Assembly (NCBI RefSeq): GCF_002355275.1
Contig: NZ_CP023449.1
Location: 4,318,001-4,382,000, forward strand
Reading direction: 5' to 3'
Length of the DNA stretch: 64,000 nucleotides
Origin: Rhizorhabdus dicambivorans
GTDB lineage: Bacteria > Pseudomonadota > Alphaproteobacteria > Sphingomonadales > Sphingomonadaceae
The notes beneath the pieces are model-generated. The model worked only from the letters and a program-made list of their open reading frames with translations, searched no databases and had not been told where the DNA came from. Position numbers and translations under genes: made by a program. Of the stretch, positions 42,924 through 52,006 are shown one piece after another (position 1 is the first letter of the stretch; every line of letters starts with the position of its first letter).

Positions 42924-43373
42924 ATGCGTAAGTTCATCCTCGCCATGGCCCTGGCCGCCACCGTCGCCCCGGTCACCGCGACCTATGCCGATCCGCCGCC
43001 CTGGGCCCCCGCCCATGGCCGCCGCGATCGCGATGCCGCGCGCGACTGGCGCGAATATCGCCGCTACGATTATAACCGTCCCGACACGCGCTATGGCCGC
43101 CAATATGACGCGTCGCGCTATTATCGCGACGGGCGCTATTACCGGGAGCGCCGCCTGAGCCGGAACGACCGCATCTATCGCGGCAATGACGGCCGCTATT
43201 ATTGCCGCCGGTCGGACGGCACCACCGGCCTGATCATCGGCGCGGTCGCCGGCGGCGTTCTCGGCAACGCGCTCGACAATGGCCGCTCGTCGACCCTCGG
43301 CACCATCCTCGGCGCCGTTGCCGGCGGCGCCCTCGGCCGCTCGGTCGAGCGCGGCGAGGTTCGCTGCCGCTGA
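42924..43373 (+). CDS. Arg/Tyr-rich glycine-zipper envelope protein
   Basis: A 149-residue protein with a signal peptide (to about TYA, 23), a highly basic Arg/Tyr-rich middle (RDWREYRRYDYNR, RYYRDGRYYRERRLSR) and a C-terminal glycine zipper (GLIIGAVAGGVLGNALDNG ... GAVAGGALGRSVERG) plus a final Cys. The RBS is GGAG. Its zipper closely matches that of the 42290 gene, so the two are probably paralogues. The basic part may bind LPS or peptidoglycan. Confidence 0.85.
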   Translation: MRKFILAMALAATVAPVTATYADPPPWAPAHGRRDRDAARDWREYRRYDYNRPDTRYGRQYDASRYYRDGRYYRERRLSRNDRIYRGNDGRYYCRRSDGTTGLIIGAVAGGVLGNALDNGRSSTLGTILGAVAGGALGRSVERGEVRCR

Positions 43374-43375
43374 CG

Positions 43376-43482
43376 CCCCTCCCTTTCAAGGGAGGGGCCG
43401 GGTGGGTGAGGTGGCTCGCAAGCCGCCGCCCCTCCCGGGACACCCCATCACCCCCCCTGCCCCCTCTCTTGAAAGGGAGGGG
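43376..43482. repeat. Inverted repeat pair of CCCTCCC/GGGAGGG type
   Basis: Left CCCCTCCCTTTCAAG (43376-43390) and right CTTGAAAGGGAGGGG (43468-43482) are exact complements; the left unit also forms its own hairpin with GGGAGGGG. A related unit lies at 31957-31973. Confidence 0.7.
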
Positions 43483-43541
43483 GAAAGGCTTGACCCCGCC
43501 CCCTGCCCGCGCCAATCCGCAGGCAAGCGAGAGGGGATTTC

Positions 43542-44819
43542 ATGGCCGACACCATCCAGCCACCGTCGACGCGGCGCATATTGCTCGCCAGCCTCACCGG
43601 CACGTCGGTCGAGTTCTACGATTTCTACATCTTCGCGACCGCCGCGAGCCTGGTGTTCGGCCCGCTCTTCTTCGGCGGCTTCGCGCCCTCCGCGCAGCTG
43701 ATCTGGGCCTATACGCTGCTCGGCCTCGCCTTCCTCTCGCGCCCGCTCGGCGCCTGGGCCTTCGGCCATTTCGGGGACCGGATCGGCCGCAAGTCCACCC
43801 TTGTCGCGTCGCTGATGGTGATGGGCCTGTCGACCCTGCTGATCGCCTTCCTCCCCTCCTATGAGACGGCGGGCTGGGTTGGCGCCTTCCTGCTCGCGGT
43901 GCTGCGCTTCGGGCAGGGCTTCGGCCTCGGCGGCGAATGGGGCGGCGCGGCGCTGCTCGCGGTCGAGAACGCCCCGCCGAACATGAAGGGCCGCTACGGC
44001 ATGTTCCCCCAGCTGGGCGCGCCGGTCGGCTTCATCGCGGCGAATGGCCTGTTCCTGATCCTCGGCATGGCCATGACCCAGCAGCAGTTCATGGACTGGG
44101 GCTGGCGGCTGCCTTTCCTCGGCTCGGCGGTGCTGGTCGGGGTCGGCCTGTGGGTGCGGCTCAAGCTCACCGAGACGGCGGCCTTCCGCGAGGCGATGGC
44201 CCATGCCGAGCCCGCCAAGGTGCCGATCGCCGAGCTGTTCCGCGCGCATCTCGTCCCCACCGTCGCGGGCACCTTCGCCGCGGTCGCCTGCTTCGCGACC
44301 TATTATCTCGCGACCGCCTTCGCGCTCGGCTACGGCACCAAGACGCTGGGCGTGCCCAAGGAGACCTTCCTCGGTATCCAGCTCGTCACCATATTGTTCA
44401 TGGCCGGCGGCATTCTGCTGGCGGGCTGGTGGTCCGACATCCGCAGCCCCCGCTATGTGTTGATCGCGGGCTGCATCGGCACCATCGTCACCGGCGTGCT
44501 GATGGGCCCGATGTTCCTCACCGGCCAGCTCAGCCTGATCGCGGTGTGGCTGGCGCTGGCGCTGTTCATGATGGGCTTCGTCTACGGCCCGCTCGGCGCC
44601 TTCCTGCCCTCGCTCTTCCCGCCGCGCGTGCGCTACACCGGCGCGTCGATGACCTTCAACATCGCCGGCATCCTCGGCGCGGCGCCGGTGCCGGCCGTTG
44701 CGCAATATCTCTCCGATCATGGCGGCCTCGGCTATGTCGGCTATTATCTCAGCGGTTCCGCGATCCTCAGCCTCGCCGCGCTCTGGTGGACCCGCCACCA
44801 TGACGCTAAGGTGGCCTGA
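43542..44819 (+). CDS. MFS transporter of the metabolite:H+ symporter (MHS) family
   Basis: A 425-residue carrier with 12 membrane segments. TSVEFYDFYIFATAASLVF (20-38) and LSRPLGAWAFGHFGDRIGRKSTL (64-86) are the first-helix and A-loop signatures of ProP/KgtP/ShiA-type MHS carriers, and RFGQGFGLGGEWGGAALLAVEN (122-143) is the TM4 mark. The substrate is a small organic acid or osmolyte and cannot be set. The next gene, a VWA protein, starts at its stop (TGATG). GAGAGGGGAT precedes the ATG. Confidence 0.9.
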   Translation: MADTIQPPSTRRILLASLTGTSVEFYDFYIFATAASLVFGPLFFGGFAPSAQLIWAYTLLGLAFLSRPLGAWAFGHFGDRIGRKSTLVASLMVMGLSTLLIAFLPSYETAGWVGAFLLAVLRFGQGFGLGGEWGGAALLAVENAPPNMKGRYGMFPQLGAPVGFIAANGLFLILGMAMTQQQFMDWGWRLPFLGSAVLVGVGLWVRLKLTETAAFREAMAHAEPAKVPIAELFRAHLVPTVAGTFAAVACFATYYLATAFALGYGTKTLGVPKETFLGIQLVTILFMAGGILLAGWWSDIRSPRYVLIAGCIGTIVTGVLMGPMFLTGQLSLIAVWLALALFMMGFVYGPLGAFLPSLFPPRVRYTGASMTFNIAGILGAAPVPAVAQYLSDHGGLGYVGYYLSGSAILSLAALWWTRHHDAKVA

Positions 44820-45994
44820 TGTTCCTCGGCTTCCTCGACGAGCTGCGCGCGGGCGGCATCAATGCCAGCCTGAAGGAGCATCTGACGCTGCTCGAAGCGC
44901 TCGACCGCGACGTGATTGGCTGGTCGACGGAGGAGTTCTACTATCTCGCCCGCGCCACCTATGTGAAGGACGAGGGGCATCTCGACCGCTTCGACCGGGT
45001 GTTCTCCAAGGTGTTCAGGGGCGTCCTCGCGCCAGCGCCGGAGGGGCATGAGATTCCCGAGGACTGGCTGAAGGCGATCGCCGAGAAGTACCTCAGCCCT
45101 GAGGAGATGGAGGAGATCAAGTCGCTGGGCGACTGGGACGAGATCATAGAGACGCTGAAGAAGCGTCTGGAGGAACAGAAGGGCCGGCACCAGGGCGGCA
45201 ACAAGTGGATCGGCACCGGCGGCACCAGCCCCTATGGCAATTCGGGCTACAACCCCGAAGGCGTGCGGATCGGCGGCGAGAGCCGGAACAAGCGCGCGAT
45301 CAAGGTGTGGGAGAAGCGCGAGTTCCGCAACCTCGACAATGACGTCGAGCTGGGCACCCGCAACATCAAGGTGGCGCTGCGCCGCCTCCGCCGCTTCGCC
45401 CGCGAGGGTGCCGCCGACGAACTGGACCTCGACGGCACGATCGACGGCACCGCCCGGCGCGGCTTCCTCGACATCCATATGCGGCCCGAGCGGCGCAATG
45501 CGGTCAAGCTGCTGCTGTTCCTCGACATCGGCGGATCGATGGACCCGCACATCAAGCTATGCGAGGAGCTGTTCTCGGCCGCGACCGCCGAGTTCAAGCA
45601 TCTGGAGTTCTTCTACTTCCACAACTGCGTCTATGAAGGCGTATGGAAGGACAATAAGCGCCGCTTCCAGGAACGCACCCCGACCTGGGACGTGCTCCAC
45701 AAATATGGCCATGACTATAAGCTCGTGCTGGTCGGCGACGCGGCAATGAGCCCCTATGAAATCGTCCAGCCCGGCGGCTCGGTCGAGCATTTCAACGAGG
45801 AGGCCGGCGACGTCTGGCTCAAGCGGCTGACCAATGTCTATTCCTCGGCGGTGTGGCTAAACCCGACCGCCGAACCCTATTGGATGCACAGCCAGTCGAC
45901 CCGCATGATCCGCGAGATCATGGACAACCGCATGTTCCCCCTGACGCTGTCCGGCCTTGAGGACGCGATGCGAAGCCTGGCCAGGAAGAAGTAG
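44819..45994 (+). CDS. CoxE-like VWA-domain protein
   Basis: A 391-residue protein. The N-terminal 150 residues are helical and acidic, followed by a Gly/Asn-rich linker (GTGGTSPYGNSGYNPEGVRIGGESRNKRA). The C-terminal VWA domain (about 215-385) has a MIDAS-like start LLLFLDIGGSMDPHI in which DxGxS replaces DxSxS. Members are often paired with a MoxR-type AAA+ ATPase that loads metal or remodels a complex; no MoxR gene is in the window. Coupled to the MHS transporter gene by TGATG, which is unusual and may only reflect gene packing. Confidence 0.85.
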   Translation: MFLGFLDELRAGGINASLKEHLTLLEALDRDVIGWSTEEFYYLARATYVKDEGHLDRFDRVFSKVFRGVLAPAPEGHEIPEDWLKAIAEKYLSPEEMEEIKSLGDWDEIIETLKKRLEEQKGRHQGGNKWIGTGGTSPYGNSGYNPEGVRIGGESRNKRAIKVWEKREFRNLDNDVELGTRNIKVALRRLRRFAREGAADELDLDGTIDGTARRGFLDIHMRPERRNAVKLLLFLDIGGSMDPHIKLCEELFSAATAEFKHLEFFYFHNCVYEGVWKDNKRRFQERTPTWDVLHKYGHDYKLVLVGDAAMSPYEIVQPGGSVEHFNEEAGDVWLKRLTNVYSSAVWLNPTAEPYWMHSQSTRMIREIMDNRMFPLTLSGLEDAMRSLARKK

Positions 45995-46014
45995 GCACCG
46001 ACAACCAGAAGGAT

Positions 46015-46039
46015 GTCACCCAATCTTCGCTGGGGTGAC
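46015..46039. terminator. Hairpin between convergent genes
   Basis: GTCACCC (46015-46021) pairs with GGGTGAC (46033-46039) between the VWA gene and anmK, which converge here. There is no T tract; it may serve both directions. Confidence 0.4.
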
Positions 46040-46041
46040 GG

Positions 46042-47139
46042 CTAAGGATTGTTGAGCACCCCGCCCGTCATCGGCGCCGGTACCCCGGTCGTCCCGGGAA
46101 AGCTGATCGGCTCGCCGCGCACCGCGCGCACCGCCATATAGGCGAAGCCCTCGGCCTCGGTCGCGTCGCCATTCCAGCCGAGCGCCTCGATCGGCTCGGC
46201 GGCGAGGCCGGTCGCCTCGGCGATCATGCGCATCAGCGTCGGATTGTGCCGCCCCCCGCCCGCGACGATCAGCCGGGTCGGCCGCTCCGGCAGGTGGCGC
46301 AGCGCCAGCGCCACCGTCTCGGCGGTGAAGGCGGTGAGGGTCGCCGCACCGTCCGCCGCCGACAGCCCACGCGCGGGCAGGCAAGTGAAGTCGGCGCGGT
46401 CGAGCGACTTGGGCGGCGGCGCGTCGAACCACGGATTGTCGAGCATCGTATCGAGCACCGTCCGATCCACGTTCCCCCGCGCGGCGAAGGCGCCGTTCGC
46501 GTCATAGGGCGATCCGGTCTCGGCCAGCATCCAGTCGTCGATCAGGCCGTTGGCCGGGCCGGTGTCGAAGGCGATCAGGTCGCCCTCGCCCGCGCCGAGC
46601 CAGGTGACGTTCGCTACCCCGCCGAGGTTCAGCACCGCGACCGGCCGCGCCATCCCCGCCGTCAGCGCGCGATGGTAGACCGGGAGCAGCGGCGCGCCCT
46701 GTCCGCCCGCCGCGACATCGGCCGATCGCAGGTCGTTGACCACCCTTATGCCAAGCGCCTGCGCCATCGCTGCGCCATCACCGATCTGCCAGGTCCACCC
46801 GCGATCGGGCCGGTGGGCGATGGTCTGGCCGTGGAAGCCGATCACGTCGACCTCCGCCGGATCGACATTGGCCACCGACAGCAGCTGCCGCACCGCGAGG
46901 ATATGGCGGTTGGTGAGCATCCGCTCCGCCTCGACCACCTTGGGGCTCGCGCGCGGCCGATCGAAGCTCAGCGCCAGCGCCGCCGCCTCGCGCAGCTGGT
47001 CGCGCGCCTGCGCACTATAGGGATCGGAGCGGAAGGCGATCGGCCGGATATGGCCGGCGCCGTCGGTCTCGATCAGGGCGGCGTCGATGCCGTCGAGCGA
47101 GGTGCCCGACATCAGGCCGACGGCAAGCATGGTAGTCAT
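46042..47139 (-). CDS. anmK: 1,6-anhydro-N-acetylmuramic acid kinase
   Basis: A 365-residue sugar kinase of peptidoglycan recycling. It cleaves the anhydro ring of anhMurNAc and adds phosphate from ATP. The opening VGLMSGTSLDGIDAALI (7-23) is the family signature, with the ATP loop and catalytic Asp region; VIGFHGQTIAHRP, LNLGGVANVTWL and DTGPANGLIDDWM are the other AnmK blocks. Start 47139 has AAGGA upstream; a GTG five codons earlier lacks an RBS. No MurQ or AmpG gene is next to it. It is divergent from the response-regulator gene across an AT-richer region. Confidence 0.95.
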   Translation of the reverse strand: MTTMLAVGLMSGTSLDGIDAALIETDGAGHIRPIAFRSDPYSAQARDQLREAAALALSFDRPRASPKVVEAERMLTNRHILAVRQLLSVANVDPAEVDVIGFHGQTIAHRPDRGWTWQIGDGAAMAQALGIRVVNDLRSADVAAGGQGAPLLPVYHRALTAGMARPVAVLNLGGVANVTWLGAGEGDLIAFDTGPANGLIDDWMLAETGSPYDANGAFAARGNVDRTVLDTMLDNPWFDAPPPKSLDRADFTCLPARGLSAADGAATLTAFTAETVALALRHLPERPTRLIVAGGGRHNPTLMRMIAEATGLAAEPIEALGWNGDATEAEGFAYMAVRAVRGEPISFPGTTGVPAPMTGGVLNNP

Positions 47140-47347
47140 CCGCGTCCTTTCCACCGGATCGGAGGACGAAGCAAGCCGCTACAAGACAACCGCCGAAGCT
47201 TAGACCAAAGGATGGCTCAAACCGCACGAAGCAGACGCCGATCTTTAGGAGGCGTTAATCTTACCAGCCCATCATAACGGTCATATAACGAATTGCTTTA
47301 TAATGATATTTTCAACCCAACCCGCGCGGAGAAGGCGAGTATGGCAA

Positions 47348-47860
47348 ATGGAACAGTTTCGGATCCTGATCATCGATGACTCCCTCGTCATCCGCGGGAT
47401 GATGACCAATATATTGAGCGCCGACCGCGAGATTTTGGTCATTGGCGCCGCGTCCAGCGCCGAGCAGGCCCTGCTGATGCTGAAGGACAACCCCGCCGAT
47501 GCGGTGACGCTGGACATGGAAATGCCGGGGGTCACCGGCTTGCAACTGCTTCCGATCCTGCACCGGCTGGATATTCCCGCCGTCCTCATCTCCGGCCATG
47601 CCTCCGAAGGGTCGGATCTGTGCGGATCGGCGTTGGTGATGGGCGCCTATGGCTGCTTCAACAAGGCGGACGCGGTGCGCGAACCGGCAACGCTGATCGC
47701 GCTGGTGAAGGCCGCCGCGCGCCACAAGGCGACGATCGGCAAGGCCAACGCCGCCGCCATGCATCGCGTGCAGGACAATGCCGATCGCGCGGCCGACCGG
47801 ATGGGCCTGCGCAGGGAATGGCATGCCGCCCATAACGAGCCGCCGCACGGCGCCCGTTGA
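47348..47860 (+). CDS. Receiver-domain response regulator, CheB-type receiver without output domain
   Basis: A 170-residue protein. The receiver covers 1-125: Asp10-Asp11 in IIDDS, phospho-acceptor Asp56 in LDMEMPG, Ser82 in LISGHAS and Lys106 in FNKAD. The sequence is nearest to the CheB N-terminal receiver. The last 45 residues (MHRVQDNADRAADRMGLRREW) are a helical tail with no methylesterase domain. It may act like CheY or bind a partner. No kinase gene is beside it. A TATAAT hexamer at 47299-47304 lies in an AT-rich upstream region and is a likely -10. Confidence 0.85.
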   Translation: MEQFRILIIDDSLVIRGMMTNILSADREILVIGAASSAEQALLMLKDNPADAVTLDMEMPGVTGLQLLPILHRLDIPAVLISGHASEGSDLCGSALVMGAYGCFNKADAVREPATLIALVKAAARHKATIGKANAAAMHRVQDNADRAADRMGLRREWHAAHNEPPHGAR

Positions 47861-47947
47861 GGCGACACCGGATGGCAGGGGCAGGATCGCCTGAACCGCC
47901 CGCACAGCTACCCTTCCGTCGCGGCACGTGCTAACGCCGCCGCCGCC

Positions 47948-49168
47948 ATGACCGAATACAGATCCGACCTGCTACGCCTGCTCGACGAGCGGGGCTATAT
48001 CCACCAGATTACCGATGCGGAGGGGCTGGACAAGCTCGCCGCCGCCGGGGTGATGCCGGGCTATATCGGCTTCGATCCGACCGCGCCCTCGCTCCATGTC
48101 GGCAGCCTGGTGCAGATCATGCTGCTGCGCCGGATGCAGCAGGCCGGGCACAAGCCGATTGTGCTGATGGGCGGCGGCACCGGCAAGATCGGCGATCCGA
48201 GCTTCAAGGACGAAGCCCGCAAGCTGATGACGACCGAAGTGATCGCGGGCAATGTCGCCTCGATCAAACGCATCTTTGAACGCTTCCTGACCTTCGGGGA
48301 CGGCCCGACCGACGCGGTGATGGTCGACAATGCCGACTGGCTCGACAAGCTCGAATATATCCCCTTCCTCCGCGAGGTGGGCCAGCATTTCTCGATCAAC
48401 CGGATGCTGAGCTTCGACTCGGTGAAGCTGCGCCTTGAGCGTGAGCAATCGCTGAGCTTCCTCGAGTTCAACTACATGATCCTCCAGGCCTACGACTTCA
48501 TGGAGCTGGCGCGCCGCCGCGGCTGCCGGCTGCAGATGGGCGGATCGGACCAGTGGGGCAATATCGTCAACGGCATCGAGCTGTCGCGCCGCATGCTGGG
48601 CCAGGAAGTCTATGGCGTCACCACGCCACTGATCACCACCGCCGACGGCGGCAAGATGGGCAAGACCATGTCCGGCGCGGTGTGGCTCAACGAGGAGAGC
48701 CTGCCCGCCTACGACTATTGGCAATTCTGGCGAAACACCCACGACAAGGATGTCGGCCGCTTCCTGCGCCTGTTCACCGACCTGCCGCTCGACGAGATCG
48801 CCCGGCTGGAGGCGCTGGAGGGCCAGGAGATCAACCAGGCCAAGATCGTGCTCGCCAATGAGGCGACGACGATGTGCCGTGGCGCGGAGGCGGCGGCAGC
48901 CGCCGCCGAGACCGCGCGGCGGACCTTCGAGGAGGGTGCGGCCGGCGGCGACCTGCCGACGCTGGCGACCGGCGGCAGCATCTCCCTGATCGATGCGCTG
49001 GTCGGCCTGGGCTTTGCGGGGTCGAAGGGCGAGGCCAAGCGCAAGCTGGCGGAAGGCGCGGTACGGATCGACGGCGAGGCCGAGAAGGACGACCGCATGG
49101 TCATGGTCGGCGCCGCGAACGTGAAGATCAGCCTGGGCAAGAAGAAGCACGGGCTGCTGACCCGGTAG
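47948..49168 (+). CDS. tyrS: Tyrosyl-tRNA synthetase
   Basis: A 406-residue class I synthetase that charges tRNA-Tyr. The HIGH motif is HVGS (50-53) after FDPTAPSL, the KMSKS motif is KMGKT (236-240), and the tyrosine pocket includes YMILQAYDF and [10 protein letters not shown] (197-206). An S4 RNA-binding domain forms the C-terminus (about 340-406). This is the TyrRS type of many proteobacteria with the KMGKT variant. The gene stands alone; its stop is the start of a small TAGAGC/GGCTCTA hairpin into which the IS481 element has gone. Confidence 0.97.
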   Translation: MTEYRSDLLRLLDERGYIHQITDAEGLDKLAAAGVMPGYIGFDPTAPSLHVGSLVQIMLLRRMQQAGHKPIVLMGGGTGKIGDPSFKDEARKLMTTEVIAGNVASIKRIFERFLTFGDGPTDAVMVDNADWLDKLEYIPFLREVGQHFSINRMLSFDSVKLRLEREQSLSFLEFNYMILQAYDFMELARRRGCRLQMGGSDQWGNIVNGIELSRRMLGQEVYGVTTPLITTADGGKMGKTMSGAVWLNEESLPAYDYWQFWRNTHDKDVGRFLRLFTDLPLDEIARLEALEGQEINQAKIVLANEATTMCRGAEAAAAAAETARRTFEEGAAGGDLPTLATGGSISLIDALVGLGFAGSKGEAKRKLAEGAVRIDGEAEKDDRMVMVGAANVKISLGKKKHGLLTR

Positions 49169-49184
49169 AGCGATCAGGCTCTAG
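49166..49184 (+). terminator. Hairpin at tyrS stop, target of IS481 insertion
   Basis: TAGAGC-GATCA-GGCTCTA begins at the tyrS stop codon and ends in CTAG, the site used by the insertion sequence. Confidence 0.5.
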
Positions 49185-49185
49185 G

Positions 49186-50243
49186 TGTGAGCTTTCAGGA
49201 GGTTGTTCATCCGGCGTGACCGGATCAGACTGATGTTGCGACACGTCAGGTCTGGAGGAACGACCGGATGAACATCCACAAGAATGCCCGAACCACGCCC
49301 TTCAGTCGAGCCGAGATCGTCCGGCGCGTGATGGTTCTGCGCGAGACGCCCAGGGCGGTCGCGACCGCCCTGGGCGTCTCGGAGCGAACCGTAGCCAAGT
49401 GGCTGGCACGTTATCGGATCGAAGGCGAAGCCGGTCTCGTCGACCGCAGCTCGCGCCCACACGCCATGCCCCGCGCCACGCCCGCCGACCGCATCGAGCA
49501 GGTCATCGCCCTGCGCCGTCAGCGCCTCTGCGGCAAGCAGATCGCCGCCACGCTGAAGCTCTCGCCAGCCACTGTCAGCCGGATACTGCGCAACGCACGC
49601 TTGAGCCGAATGCGCGATCTCGATCCTCCCGAGCCCATCCGTCGCTATGAGCGCGCGCACCCCGGCGAGCTGATCCACATCGACATCAAGAAGCTCGGCC
49701 GCTTCGAACGCGTCGGCCATCGCATCACCGGCAATCGGACAAAGCAGAGCAGCACTCGCGGCAGCCGTGCTGGCGAGCGCTACGGCGCAGGCTGGGAGTT
49801 CGTCCACGTCTGCATCGACGATGCCTCGCGCATCGCCTTCAGCCAGATCCTCCCCGACGAAAAGAAGGAAAGCGCAACCGCCTTCCTCTTCGCCGCCATC
49901 GCCTATTATCAAAGCCTCGGCATCACTGTCTCGCGCGTCATGACCGACAACGGCGCCTGCTACAAAAGCTTCGCCTTCCGCGACGCCTGCAAAGCACTCG
50001 GCCTCAAGCACATCCGCACCAAACCCTACACGCCCAAGACTAACGGCAAGGCCGAACGCTTCATCCAGACCAGCTTACGCGAATGGGCATATGCTCGCGC
50101 CTATCCAACCTCCGAGCACCGCAAACGCGCCCTCAGTCCATGGCTCCATAATTATAACTGGCACCGCCCCCACGGCAGCTTACAATCACAACCGCCCATC
50201 AGCCGACTACGTCAGCCAATGAATAACCTGTTGAGGCTCCACA
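49186..50243 (+). mobile_element. IS481-family insertion sequence with 6-bp target duplication
   Basis: The ends are 5'-TGTGAGC on the left and, read inward, 5'-TGTGGAGC on the right, and they match at roughly 17 of 25 bases. Both are flanked by TCTAGG (49180-49185 and 50244-50249), a 6-bp NCTAGN duplication as known for IS481. The copy seems intact and fairly recent. Confidence 0.9.
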
Positions 50244-50248
50244 TCTAG
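49268..50248 (+). CDS. IS481-family transposase
   Basis: A 326-residue DDE transposase. The helix-turn-helix region lies at about 12-115 (AVATALGVSERTVAKWLARYR, IAATLKLSPATVSRILRNARL). The rve-type catalytic domain has Asp139 in HIDIKK, Asp227 in TDNGACY and Glu263 in NGKAERFIQ, with the D-D spacing of 88 and D-E spacing of 35 usual for the family. The stop codon TAG (50246-50248) lies outside the element, in the duplicated target CTAG, so the insertion site supplies the stop. The frame starts 82 bp inside the left end. Confidence 0.95.
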   Translation: MNIHKNARTTPFSRAEIVRRVMVLRETPRAVATALGVSERTVAKWLARYRIEGEAGLVDRSSRPHAMPRATPADRIEQVIALRRQRLCGKQIAATLKLSPATVSRILRNARLSRMRDLDPPEPIRRYERAHPGELIHIDIKKLGRFERVGHRITGNRTKQSSTRGSRAGERYGAGWEFVHVCIDDASRIAFSQILPDEKKESATAFLFAAIAYYQSLGITVSRVMTDNGACYKSFAFRDACKALGLKHIRTKPYTPKTNGKAERFIQTSLREWAYARAYPTSEHRKRALSPWLHNYNWHRPHGSLQSQPPISRLRQPMNNLLRLHI

Positions 50249-51093
50249 GCGCACAGCGCCGGCATGCCCTTGGTGCTGATCCGGTGGAGAAGCCGGCGCT
50301 TGCCCGGCTCGTTCGAATAGTCGATCGGGCTCGCACAGTGGACGGTGCCGAAATTGTCCCACAGTACGATATCGCCGGGCTGGACCTTGTAGCTGGTCCT
50401 ATAGGCCGGTTTGACCACATGTTCGCGCAGTTCGCGGATCAGCGCCGTGGCCTCGGCGTCGTCCATCCCGTCGATCGCATAGGCGGTGCCCGAGGTGAAG
50501 ATGCCCTTTCGCCCCGTCACCGGGTGGACCATCACCAGCGGGTGGCTCGGCGCATCGGTGTGACGCTGCGGCCGGTTGGGATCGGGGCGGGTCTCGCCCT
50601 CGATCCAGGGCGCCCGGCCCAGCTCGTGGCGGGCGACCAGCCCGTCGATCCGGGCCTTGGTCGCGTCGGGCAGGTCGTCATAAGCGGCGCTGGTGCTCGC
50701 GAAATGGGTCTCGCCACCCTCCACCGGCGCTTCCTTGCCGTAGAGCATGGTGACGCAGCCCGGCACGCTTTCATAGCTGCTGTCCGAATGCCAGTGGACA
50801 GCGCCGTCGCGCATCGAGGCCGGGGTGGCCGGATCGTTGTTGATGTGGATGATGGCCGGGAAATCGGCGTTGCGATGCTCGGCGATGAAGAAGTCGAGGG
50901 GGGTGCCGAAGAAGGAGGCGAAGCGCACATAGGCCGCGTCATCGAGCGCCTGCCCGGGGATGACGACAACGCCGCGATCGAACAACAGCGCGAGCAGCCG
51001 GCGCATGGTCGGCTCGCTCATGTCCTTCGACAGGTCGAGCCCGGTGACGACCGAGCCGATCGCCGGAGCCAGCGGGGTATCGGTGAAGCTCAT
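50245..51093 (-). CDS. TauD/TfdA-family Fe(II)/2-oxoglutarate dioxygenase
   Basis: A 282-residue oxygenase. The iron triad is His102-x-Asp104 (VHWHSDSSY) and His252 (FGTVHCAS); Arg267 or Arg271 near KRRLLHRIS binds 2-oxoglutarate. It matches members that hydroxylate taurine, alkyl sulfates or phenoxyacids, so sulfonate or sulfate-ester cleavage is possible and would fit the sulfotransferase gene 9 kb away. The substrate is not decidable from sequence. Start 51093 overlaps the TesB stop (ATGA) with AGGAG upstream. Its stop codon is in the CTAG that was duplicated by the IS481 element, so it was kept intact. Confidence 0.9.
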   Translation of the reverse strand: MSFTDTPLAPAIGSVVTGLDLSKDMSEPTMRRLLALLFDRGVVVIPGQALDDAAYVRFASFFGTPLDFFIAEHRNADFPAIIHINNDPATPASMRDGAVHWHSDSSYESVPGCVTMLYGKEAPVEGGETHFASTSAAYDDLPDATKARIDGLVARHELGRAPWIEGETRPDPNRPQRHTDAPSHPLVMVHPVTGRKGIFTSGTAYAIDGMDDAEATALIRELREHVVKPAYRTSYKVQPGDIVLWDNFGTVHCASPIDYSNEPGKRRLLHRISTKGMPALCA

Positions 51094-52001
51094 TTCGTCT
51101 CTCCTGATGCCTGTGATCCGGGCCGCAGCCGGCGCAGCAGGCATTCCTGCGCGGTCGACGCCATAAGCCGCCCGTCCCGATCGAATATCTGCCCCCGCGT
51201 GAAGCCCAGGCCGTCTGTGGCCGATGGGCTTTCGGTGTGGTGCAGGAACCACTGGTCGCAGCGCACCGGGCGGTGGAACCACAGCGCGTGATCGAGGCTG
51301 GAGATCAGCAGTTCGGCGCTGTTGGTGGGGAAACCATGCGGCGTCGCCGAGACCCCGGCCAGCCAATAGTCGCTGCCATAGGCGAGCAGGCAGGCCTGGG
51401 CGCGCGGATCGTCGACCGCGGCCGCGCCGGGCAGGCGAAACCAGAAATCGCGAACCGGCCGCTCCAACCGATCGAGGAAATAGGCTTCCGGGGCGATCAC
51501 GCGCATCTCCATCGGCAGCGCGCCGGAGAAGTTGCGGATGGCGGCAAAGTTCAATCTGTCCTCATGCTCCCGCACGAACTGCTGGAGGGTCGGCACATCC
51601 TCCGGCGGGGGCACATCCGGCATGGTCGCCGCCTGATGGATAAATCCGTCCTCGGGCGCATGGAACTGGCAGGCCAGGGTGAATACCGGCTGGCCATCCT
51701 GCACCGCGAGCACCTGGCGGTTGGCGAAGCGGCGGCTGTCGCGCAGACGCGTCACCCGATATTCGATCGGCACCGACGCCAGCGCCGGCGCCAGGAAATA
51801 GCTGTGCAGCGAGGTCGGCGGCATGGCCTCGACCGTCCGAACCGCACTCATCAGCGCCTGCGCCACCAGCCGCCCGCCGAACACATGGCCGATATGGTTG
51901 ACGTCGCGGGCGCCGCCGATGAAGCAATCCGCGCCCGCTGGCTCGACGCCCAATATCTCCTCGACCGAGGCGCGCATCATCGAACCGTCGGCGTCGGCCA
52001 T
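51090..52001 (-). CDS. Acyl-CoA thioesterase II (TesB-like)
   Basis: A 303-residue double-hotdog thioesterase that releases free acids from acyl-CoA. VFGGRLVAQALMSAVRTV (38-55) is the first-hotdog signature; the C-terminal hotdog holds LLISSLDHALWFHRPVRCDQWFLHHTESPSATDGLGFTRG with the catalytic Asp-Thr/Ser region and RGQIFDRDGRLMAS. It starts at 52001, 5 bp past the SDR stop, and its own stop overlaps the dioxygenase start, so SDR, TesB and TauD form one operon. It may relieve CoA sequestration during breakdown of the island's substrate. Confidence 0.9.
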   Translation of the reverse strand: MADADGSMMRASVEEILGVEPAGADCFIGGARDVNHIGHVFGGRLVAQALMSAVRTVEAMPPTSLHSYFLAPALASVPIEYRVTRLRDSRRFANRQVLAVQDGQPVFTLACQFHAPEDGFIHQAATMPDVPPPEDVPTLQQFVREHEDRLNFAAIRNFSGALPMEMRVIAPEAYFLDRLERPVRDFWFRLPGAAAVDDPRAQACLLAYGSDYWLAGVSATPHGFPTNSAELLISSLDHALWFHRPVRCDQWFLHHTESPSATDGLGFTRGQIFDRDGRLMASTAQECLLRRLRPGSQASGETK

Positions 52002-52006
52002 CACGC

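Noticed and set aside
40431-43373. A single 980-codon protein across this span
   Set aside because: It joins an HGG-motif start, a REP translation, the antisense of the GYYD-repeat gene and the real 42924 gene by chance openness. The 42924 gene has its own RBS and signal peptide.
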